Part shown: positions 47,595-61,000 of the stretch, one piece after another
How positions within the stretch are numbered: the first letter of the stretch is position 1
Layout of the letters: every line of letters starts with the position of its first letter
From: Callipepla californica brunnescens
Taxonomy: Eukaryota; Chordata; Aves; Galliformes; Odontophoridae
Assembly: GCA_023055505.1 (NCBI GenBank)
Contig: JALIRH010000007.1
Span: 29,803,720-29,867,719, forward strand
Reading direction: 5' to 3'
DNA: 64,000 bases
Program-made: the position numbers and the translations under genes
The notes under the pieces: generated by a model
Database searches by the model: none
What the model saw: the letters and a program-made list of their open reading frames with translations, nothing else
Told to the model about the DNA's origin: nothing

Positions 47595-48309
47595 TGTAAA
47601 TTTAACAATAAAAAGGATCAGGTATCTGGGTCCTGGAAGAAAAATATCCATATTGTTAAGTTTGGGCTTGGGCGAGGTAGCTCTCTTCGGTACATACAGA
47701 GAAGATAACCATTTTCCAGAGCTATTATCACTGAGTGGACTGTATCAGTAAGAAAGTAAATTTGCCAGCTTCTATTGGGCATTTAGAAGCATTCAGCTGT
47801 ATGGACCTGTGCAGTATCAGCTGTGTGAGGGCAAGGGGACAAGCCCTGGCCCATTTTATGTTGTGGACGCGGATACACAGAGTATATCACAAGGACATCT
47901 AAACATGTCACTGTAAAGCTTCGGAATACGTATTTGAATAGTTACATTACATTACATATACATATCAGAAAGCATTATTTTTTGTCAGAAGATCCTACTT
48001 AATGAAAAAATTATAAAAATTTATCAAATCTTGAACCATTCTGGAAAAAAAAAAAAGAGCTGTAGAAAAACAATTTTTTAATACAGTAAACTAAGGGAGA
48101 TCGATCATCATGTTGGTACTTCACCAACATCTTGGTTCTAGTAACTTTTGTTCACTTTTCCATTTATTCACTGAACAAGGGAGCAATGGGGAAATATATT
48201 GCTAATTAAAAATTGAACTGTTCTCTTGCCATCCATTACTGAATGTGTGTTGCTCCAAAGATTTGACTTTTTAACACTATTTCTTAAATGTTTACTCAGT
48301 GCTTGTTGC

Positions 48310-48340
48310 AAAAAATAAAAAAAAGAAAAAAAGAAAAAAA
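48310..48340. repeat. A-rich low-complexity tract
   Basis: Runs of A broken by T and G; no adjacent retroelement body was recognised. Confidence 0.85.
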
Positions 48341-50997
48341 TGTTTCACAATTGTGAGGACATGAAAGGGGTATTATGGCTACCAAAACTTATAACTGATC
48401 ATGCATTTAGGTATAATATTTTTTTCTTCTCTTTTTTTGGAGAACTATCCTTTACTCTTGAGAGAGTGATTCTGTTGGAAGAATAACTCTAGTCTTCCAA
48501 GACATATATATCTGCTCTGTCAAAGCACTCAGAAGAATTCAATATTTCTGTTTAAACATGGGATCCCGAGGAGGTGAAAAGAAAATCTTAATGCAAAGTT
48601 AGAACAAATACAAAGGTAGAGAGCTAAGTCCAAATGCTTTCTCAAGTTGAGAAGTTCCATATCTACAGTTAGGGTACTAAATCTAGATCAAAATCAAGCC
48701 AATCAATAAATCCAGAAAGCTACTCAGTGTATCCTAAGGAAACCACGCACAGGACCATTGAGAGGCACATCTGTGTCCTTCTTGAGAAACAGCAAGAAAC
48801 TGAAGCAATTAGAACACTGCGAGTGCAATTAATAACAGCTTTGAGCAAGTGGCTGACTGGGGCTGTAGATGGCTACATTCATTTGAGTAAACATAATCCT
48901 AGATGCTTTTGCTTGTTGTGATAGAATAGGGACAGATGGGCACCTCCAGAAGGCAGTGCAACTAGCATTAAGATTCATGCTCTCCTAAGGCATATTTTTC
49001 TTTATTTCTCTGTGGACTACAAGGTCTAAAAGTGCAAGCCAATGTTCCTGCGTTTTTTTCCAAACTATAGGTAAGATCATTATCAAAGGGATATTGTTTA
49101 TTTTCAAATTGCAGTCGGAAGGAGAAATCCATTATGTACCATATGCAAAGCACTGAGGTCTTAATTAGTCACACTGAATAAATTCCAGTTCCTGAAGTGA
49201 GCACAAGCACATGCCTAATAATTTCATCGTGTTCTCACTGTTTTAGCTACCCCACTACACATGCAAATAAAGTACAATTCAATTTGGATTTCCAGTACTG
49301 AATGTTTTAGTTAGTTTTTATCAGAACAAATGAATTCTCTTCTCAATTCTTTTCCTGTCAGATTCTAGAAAGATTACTGGACAAAAATCTCTCAGAGATG
49401 TGTAGCAATTGAAATTATATTCCATGCACACTTAGGTATTTGTTAGAGATAGTGGTGTGCAGTGAATCATGTATTTTAAGATTATAGCTTTTGGTTTTTC
49501 TCATGTTATAACACTGTGAGATATCCAGAAATACATATATAGTTGTTTACTGACTTTATTTTCATATTTATTTTAAAAAACAGAAAACAACACAAAACCC
49601 TTTTCCTTTAACTCTTCATATTCAGCCCTTCTACATCCTGAAATATTATTTAATACTTAAATCTCACTTTGCTTTCTCTGTGTGGAATAAATACACAGAC
49701 ATCCACTGTGGAAATTCATGAAGAATTAACTTTGCAGTTTCATAATAAATATGACTTTGAAATTTATTTTATGTGTGCATGCAAATCAACTAAAATTAGA
49801 GAAAAATAGTGAACAACATCAGGTGAAATATGAGCAAGACTTCTGGGGACTTTTTTTCTAACAGAGCTTAGCTTAAAGTGAAATTTTGAAAGGCTTTGCA
49901 ACACATACATCTCATCAAGATGACCCAGGCTCAGTCAGAATTCTTACTGTGATATAAACTTGTTTGAAACTGGTAGTCTCAAAATATTGTATATGTGGGA
50001 ATAACAGCAGGTGCAGACATTTTATACTAATTTCACTGATAATATCTTTGGGGATCTGAAAGCTGTATCTGTTCTACAAGATTAGGCAGTACTGTGGCAT
50101 ATTCATACACTTACAACAGGAGGAGCAAATCATATCAATACTAGTAAATGCTCTTTTAAAATCCACATTCAGGTGTCCATATCCAAACTGGCATGGACTC
50201 TGGATCACACAAACTCCTGAAAAGTGCCTGAAGAGAGAAACTCTTCAGTAGTGTCCAAAAGTGTGCCTGGGCCTGTTCTAGGAATTTAACTTCATAGAAA
50301 CCTAAATCACAGTGCCTGGGATTGTTCATTAGCACGACTTGATTTACTGTTCTAGACAAACCACTACTACAATTTTCATTATATAGATTGTCATTTACTC
50401 CTCCTTTCTTTTATTTGTTTCTGATATGAGTGCTGATCAACAGTAAGGAAGACAGATAGGGAAAATTTGGATGAAGATTCCATGGGATTGTCAGCCCAGG
50501 CAGCTGTAATATTTCTAAATGCTTTTTGCTGCAGATGCTAATTCTGAGGTGACCACAGACTGAAAACCAGTCTTTGTCTTTCTAGAAAGGCTAAAGGCAG
50601 CAACAGATGCCCCAGTTCCTGGTCACGACAAAACTTCAACTGCTTAGGAAATACAAAAACCATTTAATGCACCCCATTGAGCAGTCAGTAGGTGGCAACA
50701 CCTTTCCATGGCTATCACCTTGAGTAGGTTTATAATCACATTATAGATGTCAGAAGTATTATAGCCCATTAACAGTCCTCTATGCCCCCCACAGCTCATC
50801 TCACTTTCATGTTGAGGTGTTTCTTAGCATGAGCAGTTCTGACAGAGCTCTAACCAATGCATGAGCCTCTGGAGCCATGATGATGTATTATGCCAATAGG
50901 ACTGCTATGCTTAGGTACTGCATTATTACTTCTTTGATGAAAATTATTTTTTTGCACAGCAGGTACTTTTTCTAAATGAAATAATTCTGTTGGTTTA

Positions 50998-51013
50998 TTT
51001 TTTTTTTTTTTTT
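50998..51013. repeat. Poly(T) tract
   Basis: Sixteen T with no recognised retroelement next to it. Confidence 0.85.
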
Positions 51014-51261
51014 CAAAAATGCCTTAAGGCAAAACTGCACATTATTGACTAATGATGTAAAATACATCTCTCTCCCCTGGATCCTCAATTCCATGAATGC
51101 AAACAAAAGAACTTAGTTTTTTGTTTGTTTGCTTCTTTTGGAGTTATTTTGTGTATGTGATTTGATTTTTATTTTTTGTCAACTTCTGCCTTTATTTGAT
51201 CACATTCTTGCTGTGTAAATTTCCAGCTCTTTATATTTTTATGTTTTTATTTGAAGTTAGA

Positions 51262-51300
51262 TGAAAATATATTTAGAGATCTTCTCTAAATATATTTTCA
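51262..51300. repeat. 18-bp perfect inverted repeat (hairpin, 3-nt loop)
   Basis: The left arm 51262-51279 begins TGAAAATATA and ends TTTAGAGA. The right arm 51283-51300 is its exact reverse complement, and the 3-nt spacer is TCT. The arms are AT-rich. Both strands could extrude a cruciform, and a transcript would fold into a short stem. Confidence 0.95.
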
Positions 51301-52361
51301 AGTGCGATGAACAATTCTAGAATTATGCAAATCCAAAGAGAAAGCACAAAAAAAATCTTCATGATGAAAGACAGCACAGAATCATTATAATATAGGTATA
51401 CCAATAATACAAAAAGTCATTAATCCTAATTCTAATACAAATTCTCATATTAGTTTAAGCTGCAGTTCTCTTCCCTTGCAGGAAAGAAATACAACATAAA
51501 ACATATCTGAAGTATATCAGCATTCTCTTATCTTTTCTTTCTTAAGGCACTGGGTAATTTTGTGAGGGGTTGGACTAAAGTATCTTGAAGTTTTTACTCA
51601 TAATAGTCATTGTGAGAATGTATGACCCACCACACTTTCTGTACTTGAGAAATAACATCTATATAATGATTTTAGGTGAACCCATAACAGAGTTCAGGAA
51701 CAAAAGATTTGTAAAACCAATATCCAGTTCTTTTGTTCCTACCTGATTCTACAGCATAATATATATGGTTACGCACACTCAGTTTAGTTGCACTGAATTT
51801 CCTGACAGTGTATGTTAGCTACTATCCTTCGGATATGCTAATGGTTACTGAATGAGATATAAGAGTTTACCACTAGCTGACAAAATGGTTCCATGTACAT
51901 TTAAACCCCATGAATTGTACTTGGATTAAGTCCACATTAACATTAAATTTAAATTTCATCCGTAAACAGATATGAATTGTTTTCATTTGTCCTAAAAAAA
52001 AAGAAAATGACTCAGAGATCAACTATAAGTGAGAATGGTGTTGCACTTGAGTGAGTGTGTCTTGCCAAGAGGCAGTTATGGCATTTCAAATATGAGCTAG
52101 CAAGTCCAAAGATAGACTGCAAACTGTATTTCTGTTCTCTGCCACTTAGAGATCTCAGAACCTTATTTAGGATTATGGTGTGGACAACCATCTAAGAAAA
52201 TAACTCCTGCACCTGTTCTCCCCTACAGTTACCATGTTAATGCTGAAAGGGAAAAGTTCATAAAGGATGTGAATTTTTCCTGTATGAACATACTTGAAAA
52301 AATAACCCTTAATGCAGGTATTTTAAGGAGAAAAAGTGGAAAATACTTGATGAAGAGAGCT

Positions 52362-52407
52362 GGGCATATATGGTGATTATTCTGGGCAATATATGGTAAT
52401 TATTCTG
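52362..52407. repeat. Near-perfect 22/23-bp tandem duplication
   Basis: Two copies of a unit containing GGGCA..ATATGGT.ATTATTCT differ by one inserted A and one substitution. Confidence 0.85.
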
Positions 52408-55400
52408 AGACTGCTGATTTTAGGGGATATTTTATCTCAGCTCTATGTTTGACTATGATGTGAGATCAGAATGTGGTTGTTGTTCATATAAAAAGACTGA
52501 CTCCCGATTTCTGGTTTCCATGACCAGGCACAGTCAGATCAGTTCACATTCTCTATGGCATTAGTAAGCTTTTGCTCATTTGTATTCCCACCATAGACTC
52601 TTATCCTCTATTTGGAAGTATAATGCTTTGATTAGAAAAGTTTGCTCCTTGACTTCTGAAGTGCTGAATAGCACTAATGCTTATGTATTAAATTTCACAT
52701 ATAAAAGAAGGCCTCACAGTTGTGAGGAATGAGTAAATGTACAGCTATTCAGAACAATTATGTAGTACTGGAGGCAATATTTGCTCTTTGTTTGTATATA
52801 TCTAGCTGGAGAACCCTTATCAAAAGCTACTCTACTGAATCTGAAAAGGTTAGGGGATTTTTGGGTGGTTATCTCACACAGCTTCTTCATATTGCCTTAG
52901 GATGTTTAATTCACAGCCATAAAGGACAAGTAAGCTATGGAAGGAAAAGATTACAGTGCCCCTGCTAGCTCTAAACAGCACGTATTTGATTTATTCAGAC
53001 CTCTTACTTTTATTTGAGGTAGAAATCTTATCCAAAGGTTGCTGACACTCTCTGTATTCCAGATGTTGCCATATCAGTTGCATTTATCATATCTCCCTTC
53101 TCCTATCTGTCAAGTTTATGAAAAATTAGAGCCCTCATACAATCAAAATGTCATCCCCCCTCCTTCTCAGGCAAGCTTGGCTTTTGATTATGAGTATGCA
53201 GTCATGTGTAAACCTCATATTGAACTTCATCAATGAGACTGCTTAACGACTGTGCAACCTGTGGCATGACACTATACTAAAGTTTTATTGAAAAACTCTA
53301 TCTGTTAGGAAAACTTTTTTCGTTTTAAATGAAGTGTTCAATCATATTATAGGAGACTTGAATACTTATATAAGAGACAATGTTAGGATGGGGTTATTTT
53401 TAACTGTGACTTAATGGTCCACCCTGGATCAGTTATTATCAAAAGATAGTATGTGATGCACTTTGGTAGAGCTTAATGGTTCTTAATAATCAAATAGATT
53501 ATGTGTTTTGATTTTGGTGATGGAAGGGTTTCAGCTCTGTTAGATGTCTTAGAAGTTCTTTTATTCTTGCTCAGCTCTGAAAGACTAGTAAGGACAGAAA
53601 GGAGATAACTCTCCAGGTGTGCTCTGTTTTCTTTTTTCTACCTATATGTGGAAATATAAGAATTAGAGCGCCTCACTTTCACAGAAACTGTAAATGCATT
53701 TATTTTGAGAGAGGGAATGGTAATGGCAAACTGATCCAATAAAGAAAAGAAAATCATGAAAAATGCTGTTTTTCACTAAAAAATACAATATGTCTTTGGA
53801 AACTCACAGCAGTACAATGTCCTCTGAGCTGAATTTGTCAGACTCTTAGGATCACGGCCCAGATTCTTCAGAATCAATCTTAATTTAACAGGAAGAACAA
53901 ACAAACAGAAAATTGTGTTTCTTAATACAGATTAACATCACATATTAAGAAGATTGAAAAATTGTCATGATAAAAAGATTTTAGGATCTTTCCTGGCTCA
54001 CTCTTTCCTCTTCCCATTTTCATTTGCATTCCAGATCAATATATTTATTTTATCATTACAGAAACTTTAGAGTTTTCATTTTTTCCATTACATCCATAAT
54101 TACAATGTCTAAGTGTTGACATCCTAACTTGATCACTTTTAAGACAGTCTTTGAGGAATAGGCTTGTACTTTAACCTCACCTTGTCAATTAGATTGTTCA
54201 TTTTAAGAGTTAATTGTTTGAAAACAAATCAATATGAATACTGAAATTTAGAAGAAACTGGATTAAACAATTTAGTTTAAAGATCATAGTCTTTTTTCCT
54301 TTACCATTTTTGTTTGCTGAATTATTTTATTGCCAATATTTTTTGACAAACAGGCATTTGAACTTATTTTTTTTTCTATCTTAAAGAATATTAATTAATG
54401 AAAATGAGTATGTAGACCTGTAGTTTATATGAAATAACTTAACCTGTACTGTGGGAGCATACTCTATTATAAATGCACGCACATAACTTTTACTGACATT
54501 TTTACATTTTACTGCCAGGAGTTACTGGCATTTCCTGAGTAGAGAATATATGACATAGCTGTTGAATAAGTTACTCATCATGTCTTACAAATGAAAATTT
54601 TTAAAAGGTTTTTAAAAGAGAAGTGTTAGGAACACAGAAGAAAAGGTATCATTTGTATTCAAAAGTGTGGCACTCTTATAGTGCAGATACCTTATCTGAC
54701 AGTACTAAATACATGCTTCAGCTAATATTTCAAAACAATGCAAAGTCACAAGTAACTCATCTAAATTCTCAATCTAGAACTGAGATCTGTGGATAATATA
54801 GGTTTTATGTCCTAATGTGTAGGAAGTTATTAGTCATAGTGATCTGAAGAGGACTTGATGAATGTACTTAACCTAGTGGAGGTTACTGATGGTGCTCCTA
54901 CAAGATTTACTTTAGTGGTGATAAATTGAAGATGATATGTAAGGATAAAATACAGAACCTGTTAACATTACCAAAGTCGCTACTTGTACAGGACTAGATC
55001 AAAGAATGTATTAGTTGCTTTATTAGCTCCAAAATAATAGTGTTTTTTGTACTAGCCTTTGTCATCTACTTCTGAGTCAATTGGTTATTGACCCATAAGA
55101 ATAACTTGCAAGGACAAATAATCCTGTATTTATTATATGATATTTAAGTCTTTGACAGTGAAGATTAACTTTTAATGCCAGGACTCAGGAGAAAAGCCTC
55201 TGAATGTTTGTATGACAGTTAGGTCTTAGTGTACTTCTAGGTTTTTTAGACTAATGATGCTCCTTCTCTAAAAGCTGAGTAATAACTTCTATGTAAAGTA
55301 ATATATTAAAAAAATAACAATAATAAAATAATTTTGACTCTCCTGTCTGAAACCAGTAAGGAATGTCAAAATAAACAAAATGCAATCAACATTACTCTGT

Positions 55401-55624
55401 GGAGAGTTTTACATTTGAAAGCACTTCTTTGCAGCTGTTTGCCTTTGAAAGGGATGGCCCAGCAGTGTTAACAGGGTGAAGACTTGCCCTGGGAACGACT
55501 GTTGATTTGTTTCAAAGCCTGATACAAGACATTGTGAGATGATACCATTGTATCCTGAGGAGCTTGCATTATCTGTATCCTTATTGGGTCTGGGTTTTGG
55601 TAGCTGCAGCTGTCAGTGTGACCT

Positions 55625-55654
55625 TTGTTGTTGTTGTTGTTGTTGTTGTTGTTG
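55625..55654. repeat. (TTG)n trinucleotide repeat
   Basis: About ten uninterrupted TTG units. Confidence 0.95.
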
Positions 55655-57467
55655 AATTAAATTAGCCTAAACCCATGTTTTTCAAAGTCCAGCTTTTCTT
55701 TATTCAGTATTTGTAAGAGCACAGGGGTGATTTTTGCATATTGCATTTTAACAGCTAACTTTTAATACAATTAATTTTTAACAAAAGGTAGAGAGAGAGG
55801 TCAGAATATGGAAAGGATAGGTTAAAGAATATTAAATAACTTAAATGTAGCCAAGTTGTCAGCATATGATGAAATTAACTAAGCCAGAATTGTCTTTGAA
55901 CCATTAGTAATTATGTTTAAGAACTCTAGGAGGACAAGCAGACTTCTACAACGCTTGAGAAGGACAAGTAGAGTACTGTTTTAGAAAAATGGATGGAAAA
56001 GAAGACAGAAATGAAAAATACTTGTACTATAGGCAAGCAAACATTTAATGAAAACCCAGAGAAGGTATACACTGGATATACTAAGAGCAAATGTGCTCAA
56101 AACCTTACACATTAATTCCTGAGGGGGATAACTATGAGACATGAGACTGAAGCAAATGTAATATGTTAGCAAGCTTTTTCACATAATGAGAATATTCTAA
56201 TTTTGAAAGTAGGAAAATGTAGTCCAGGAAAGGTTAATAAAGTGCAACTACAGTAATGCTTTTTTACTGAATTAGGAGAGAAAAAAAAATATTTATAAGA
56301 GGCTGTTTGAATGTGATGTTATTCGGTGTTTTGATTTACTAGCTAGGTCAACAGAATACAGGTTATAAAATAGTAGAAGCTGGATGCACGTTTTCTAAAC
56401 TAAAGACTTCTGAGGGTGGAACTGAAATTGAAGATGGTCATATGAAAGAGGAGACATCCTAATCATTCCAAAAGAAAACAATTGGATATCAGTTTGAGCT
56501 AGGATATTTAGGAACTATAACTCTATGGCAAAATTATAAAATGGCCCATCATAAAATATATAGTGTAATGAAGTACACCAGTAGATATCATGAAATATTA
56601 AAAAAAGATAAGTATCATCTGGTCATTTATTTACTATTGTTCAATATAAAATACATGGCAAGTAGTTTTTACATTTCCCATAAAATTATTAAGCCTATTC
56701 TTTTTTGTGTTTTATTTTAAACAATGCAAGTTAGGGACTGTAACTTAAACTTAATCTAAATTATATATATAAAAAAATAAAAGAGAAATATGTGGAGGTT
56801 TAGAAAACATGACCTCTGAGAAATGATGATCATGTCTTCTGTAGAGGGGAGTAGAATGGCTTCTAATATGCTGAACATGATTATGCATGTATAAGAAGTC
56901 TTTTTGCTTTAAGAAAATAATACTTCAAGCACTGTGGTTAATAGAGAAAGCAGAAATCCTTATTACAAGTGGTCTCCAAAAATAAGCTATATATACATGC
57001 TTTTGATCTTAGCACACATTAGGTAGATGAACTATGTGGCTTCAGAAGTGTGTCCCTACTACTGTTTTCTTTGACTGTTCTTTAACTCTACATGTACTAC
57101 TGCAAACTGATATATTTTCTTGGAAAACATCATTCTTATTATATATAAGAGCAATAAGAACATTTCTCTTTCAATTTAGTTGCTATAACATTTACATTTC
57201 TCACTCTGTATCATGCAAATTTTAGAATATTCACCAACACATTAAAATTATTTAAAAATACTGTGTATCAGGTTTTTTGTTTTTTTTTAAGTTCTATTGT
57301 CTATGGTATATAAGTAATCTGAACGAAACAGTTTTTAATTCTAAAAGGCTATCCTGCTCTCACTGGAATTAAGTGGGTGAGTATTGAATTTTGCTCCTTA
57401 ACTAAGCAGAATACAATGGCCAGAATCATTTATTTTGCTCATTTCTCTTCTTCCTTATTTTAAGGGT

Positions 57468-58020
57468 GTTGATCCAGACTCTACTCTGCACTGGTGAGAC
57501 CTCACCTGGAGTACTGTGCCCAGATATGTAGTCTTCAACACAGGAGAGATGCTCTAGCAGGTCCAGAGGAAGGCCACAAAAATGATCCAAGGGATAGAAC
57601 ACCTTCCCTCTGAAGACAGGCTGAGAGACCTGGGGCTCTCCAGCCTGGAGAAGAGAAGGCTCCAGAGAAATCTGGTAGTGGCCTTTCAGTATCTAAAAAT
57701 GGACTAAAATAAAGAAGGGGACACACTCTTTAGTGAGGTCTGTTGTGATAGATCAAGGGGAAATGATTTCAAACTGAAAAAGGAGAGATTTAGATTGGAT
57801 ATCAGGAAAAAGATTTTTATGATAAGGATTGTGAAGCACTGGAACAAACTGTCCAGAGAGGTGGTGGATGATCCATCCCTGGAGACGCTCAAAGTCAGGC
57901 TGGATGGGGCTCTGAGAAACCTGATCTAGCTGTAGGTGTCCCTGTTTACTGTGGAGTAATTGGACTAGATGACCTTTTAAGGGTGCCTTCCAATTCAAAT
58001 GATTCTGATTCTGTGATTCC
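57468..58020 (+). mobile_element. CR1 LINE, end of ORF2 plus 3' UTR
   Basis: About 550 bp of CR1 reaching the 3' end. ORF2 C-terminal sequence begins at 57468 (the region for 'RPHLEYC', seen as 'GACCTCACCTGGAGTACTG' at about 57500-57518). It continues through 'GAGACCTGGGGCTCTCCAGC' (57625-57644). The 3' UTR blocks 'TTAGATTGGATATCAGG', 'GTCCAGAGAGGTGGTGGATG' and 'TGGACTAGATGACCTTTTAA' and the tail 'GATTCTGATTCTGTGATTC' at 58001-58019 follow. Stops and indels break the coding part. Minus-strand frames across it (57535-58034) are antisense by-products. Confidence 0.93.
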
Positions 58021-61000
58021 CTCCTAACTTCCACTTCTCCTTACTTCTTTCAACAGAAGATAATTAGCACAGAGTACAAATGTATCTCTTTTAGCCTTCA
58101 AAATGCTTGTTGATAAGATTATAAATATTTGGTATGATTTAGTTTTTGAAACACCAATGATTCCTTTCATCAGCCATGTAGATTTTAGGAGGATAAAAAA
58201 TCTACTGATTCAAAGAAAACGAAGATTACAGCCAGTCGTGTTGAATTTGTGTCTCTGGAAATGATGCAAAGGCATAAGAGAGAGTATCCCATTATATCTA
58301 GTGTACTTATTTAAGACATTTCTCACAGCTATGCATCAGAGATACTGAGTTCATTAAAGCATTTGTTTACAAGAGAAAAATGTACCTTCTAATCCCATGA
58401 ATTTTCATGTCTCCAGATACTGAAAAGTGTTTATAGAGGTAACTAACACTACAAATTCTCTTGCACTGCCTTCTTCAAACAGGAAAAGTCTGTAGTATTT
58501 TATTATTTGTTTTATGGGTTTTGACTGTTTTTTTTTCCTAGCTCTTCTGTAAACAAGAATTACAATCACACTTAGATACTTTCTTGGGAGTCTTGGAACC
58601 AAGAGTAATCGAAAAAAATACCTTTTTATTGATTAATTCTGGAAATTTAGACTAAGTCTTTTATGCTGCATGCTAGCTTTAGAACTAATAAGGGACTAGA
58701 TAGTTACTTTTGCCTTTAAATGCCACAAATATTTGCAAATGCTGTTGAATTTAAAATACAGTAAAATGAACCAAGCACTCCATGTTATATTCCTGAACTT
58801 ATTTCCATTTAAACAAGGCTAAAATGCCTTGGCAGAAAAGATCACACAGTGATTGAAGTAAATAATTTCATCCTCTAAGATCAGTTTGCCAAAGTTTAGA
58901 TTACTAGATTGGATGTAATGTTTAATACCATATTGACTAATTTGTAGTTTAACCACATTACAAGACATGTTTTGGAAAACAGAAGATAACAAACCAAAAT
59001 GTAAAAACTACAATGACTTTCATATATGTCTTGCTTTTATAGATACTTTTAATAAGGAAAAATAACTAAACAAACCCACTCAAATACATATGGGAAATTT
59101 GTTTGCAGTGCAGGAAGAAATAACATCGATTTTCAAAAATCTTGAGTAACTATTTCACTGTATCAATATAAAGTGGAACAAATTCTTTGTATGTGGTACA
59201 TATGCACAAGATAAGCATTCTGTATTTCCGAGCAAACCTTGTAGACAGTATGTTTACAGAAGATCATTGATGTGTATGAGGAAGAAGAAGAAGCAATGTA
59301 CTTGCTATTCATTTTAGACTATGGAAGAGCTGTACTTTGGCTGGAGGGAGGCTAACACGCTCTATTTTTGTGGGAAAATAAGAAACTTTACACTTTTTTA
59401 TACAGAATAAATGGCCAGCTCACTCTTGGGAACTGCAGCTCTCATGGGTTATTTCACAGAGTGACAGGGAAGTTTTACCTCTGTTAGCTAAACTGTCTAG
59501 TGAAATTTGAGAGGTTTGTGTTGTCTAGAAAGCACATTGGATTGTGTATTTACTATACCTTTGACTTCTAAGTAATTATGAGCCCTTCTATGGTACCTGT
59601 AAATTTCCTGCTTATTTTATATCTTTAAAAGATGAAAAAGAGAGGACATTTTCAGGAAAGCAAGTGCTAATGCCTTTTGCAGCATGCAACACTTGGAAAT
59701 AAATTTATCAGTAGTTCTTATTCTTCATGTCTGCACCCCCTTTTAAATACAAATCCTTCACACTCTCTGTTTTTATTTCATTTTGGGTTAGGCCCATTAG
59801 ATTCCTACGCTAAAGGCAACTCAAGGTCACAATCTTAAAAGGGTATTCTTATCAAATCTATTCTTTATTAGGCTTGAAATATATAAAAGCATTATACAAT
59901 GAGTAAGAGGCAGCATTTTTTTTAACAATTATTTGTCTCTGTAATGAAATTTTAAAACTTGTATCCTTTACCTCACTTTAAGAAATCTATGCCTGCCAGA
60001 AGAATTTTCCTTTATTTAATTTTCCTAATTTTTTTGGACAGATGGGTGAAGAAGTTGTGATGGAAGGTGAGAGGAGATACAACGTAATATGCAAAGGCTG
60101 AGGACAATCAGAGAATAAGACAAATGGGATCAAACTGGTAAGTAAGTTTTGCACTAGTGTATTACAACAACAATGATAATAATGATGATAAAAACACAAG
60201 AAAACAACAATCCAACAACAGCAGCTCATAAAAGCATTAACGTAAAGGCATATGTGATATACAGAATCTACAGTGTTTGAGACGTCAACACCAGATGTGT
60301 TTGTTTAATAGCCCAAGCAATTAATTTGTGAAACAGACAGTCGTTTAGTCTCCCTAATGTTTCTTCAGTCCTTGTGTTGTTTTGCCTTAAGTTGGTTCCC
60401 TGAAGTAAATGACTTCAATGAAGCTGACATCTGGGTATTTTGGAGTAGGTTTACTTTCCTCATGGTTTAAACATCTTATTGGAACAGATTCCTAGTGCTC
60501 AAATCTATTTATAATTAATCATTAAAAGGTGAAGTTGCCCTTCCATCTTGAGTTTTCAAAAAATTCAGAAACATAATTTTATAGATATAAGTGAATTATT
60601 CTGATTCAGGAACAGAATGTTATGATTGAATTCTGCATAAAGTGGTGGGTAGCTTTTATCTTAATTTATTTGACTTTGATATCCTATCTTCTTATTGGAA
60701 CTGTTAATAAACTTGCAAAACACTATTATTCTGCACTGTGACAGGTTTTCCTGGCACTGTTGCTAAAGTACTTTAATTTATACATGCTGCTTTCAGGGAT
60801 CTTCCTTGTCATCTGATTCTGAGATCTCAATTTGTACCCTCTTAGGATCATAAAAAATAATGTATGATAAACTAAACAATTGTACAGAATAATTTTGGGT
60901 AGTAAAGTTATATAATTAATAAAATGATAACAGTCTTTTTAAATGTTTACATATAGAATCAAACTAAATTTTGACTGTGTAATTCATACATGATGGAGAT

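Larger units (their letters stand above)
46247..57467. other. Unique AT-rich noncoding sequence, 11.2 kb
   Basis: No gene or mobile element was recognised. Local features are an interrupted palindrome at 47574-47594, an A-rich tract at 48310-48340, T16 at 50998-51013, the long hairpin at 51262-51300, a 22/23-bp tandem duplication at 52362-52407 and (TTG)n at 55625-55654. A possible CR1 tail trace lies near 51560-51590, with a weak match to the 'GGTTGGACTA..ATCTTGAAG' block. Confidence 0.5.

Noticed and set aside
51545..51600. CR1 3' UTR trace (GGTTGGACTA..ATCTTGAAG)
   Set aside because: Only about 25 bp resemble CR1 and no tail or neighbouring blocks follow; too weak to annotate as an element.
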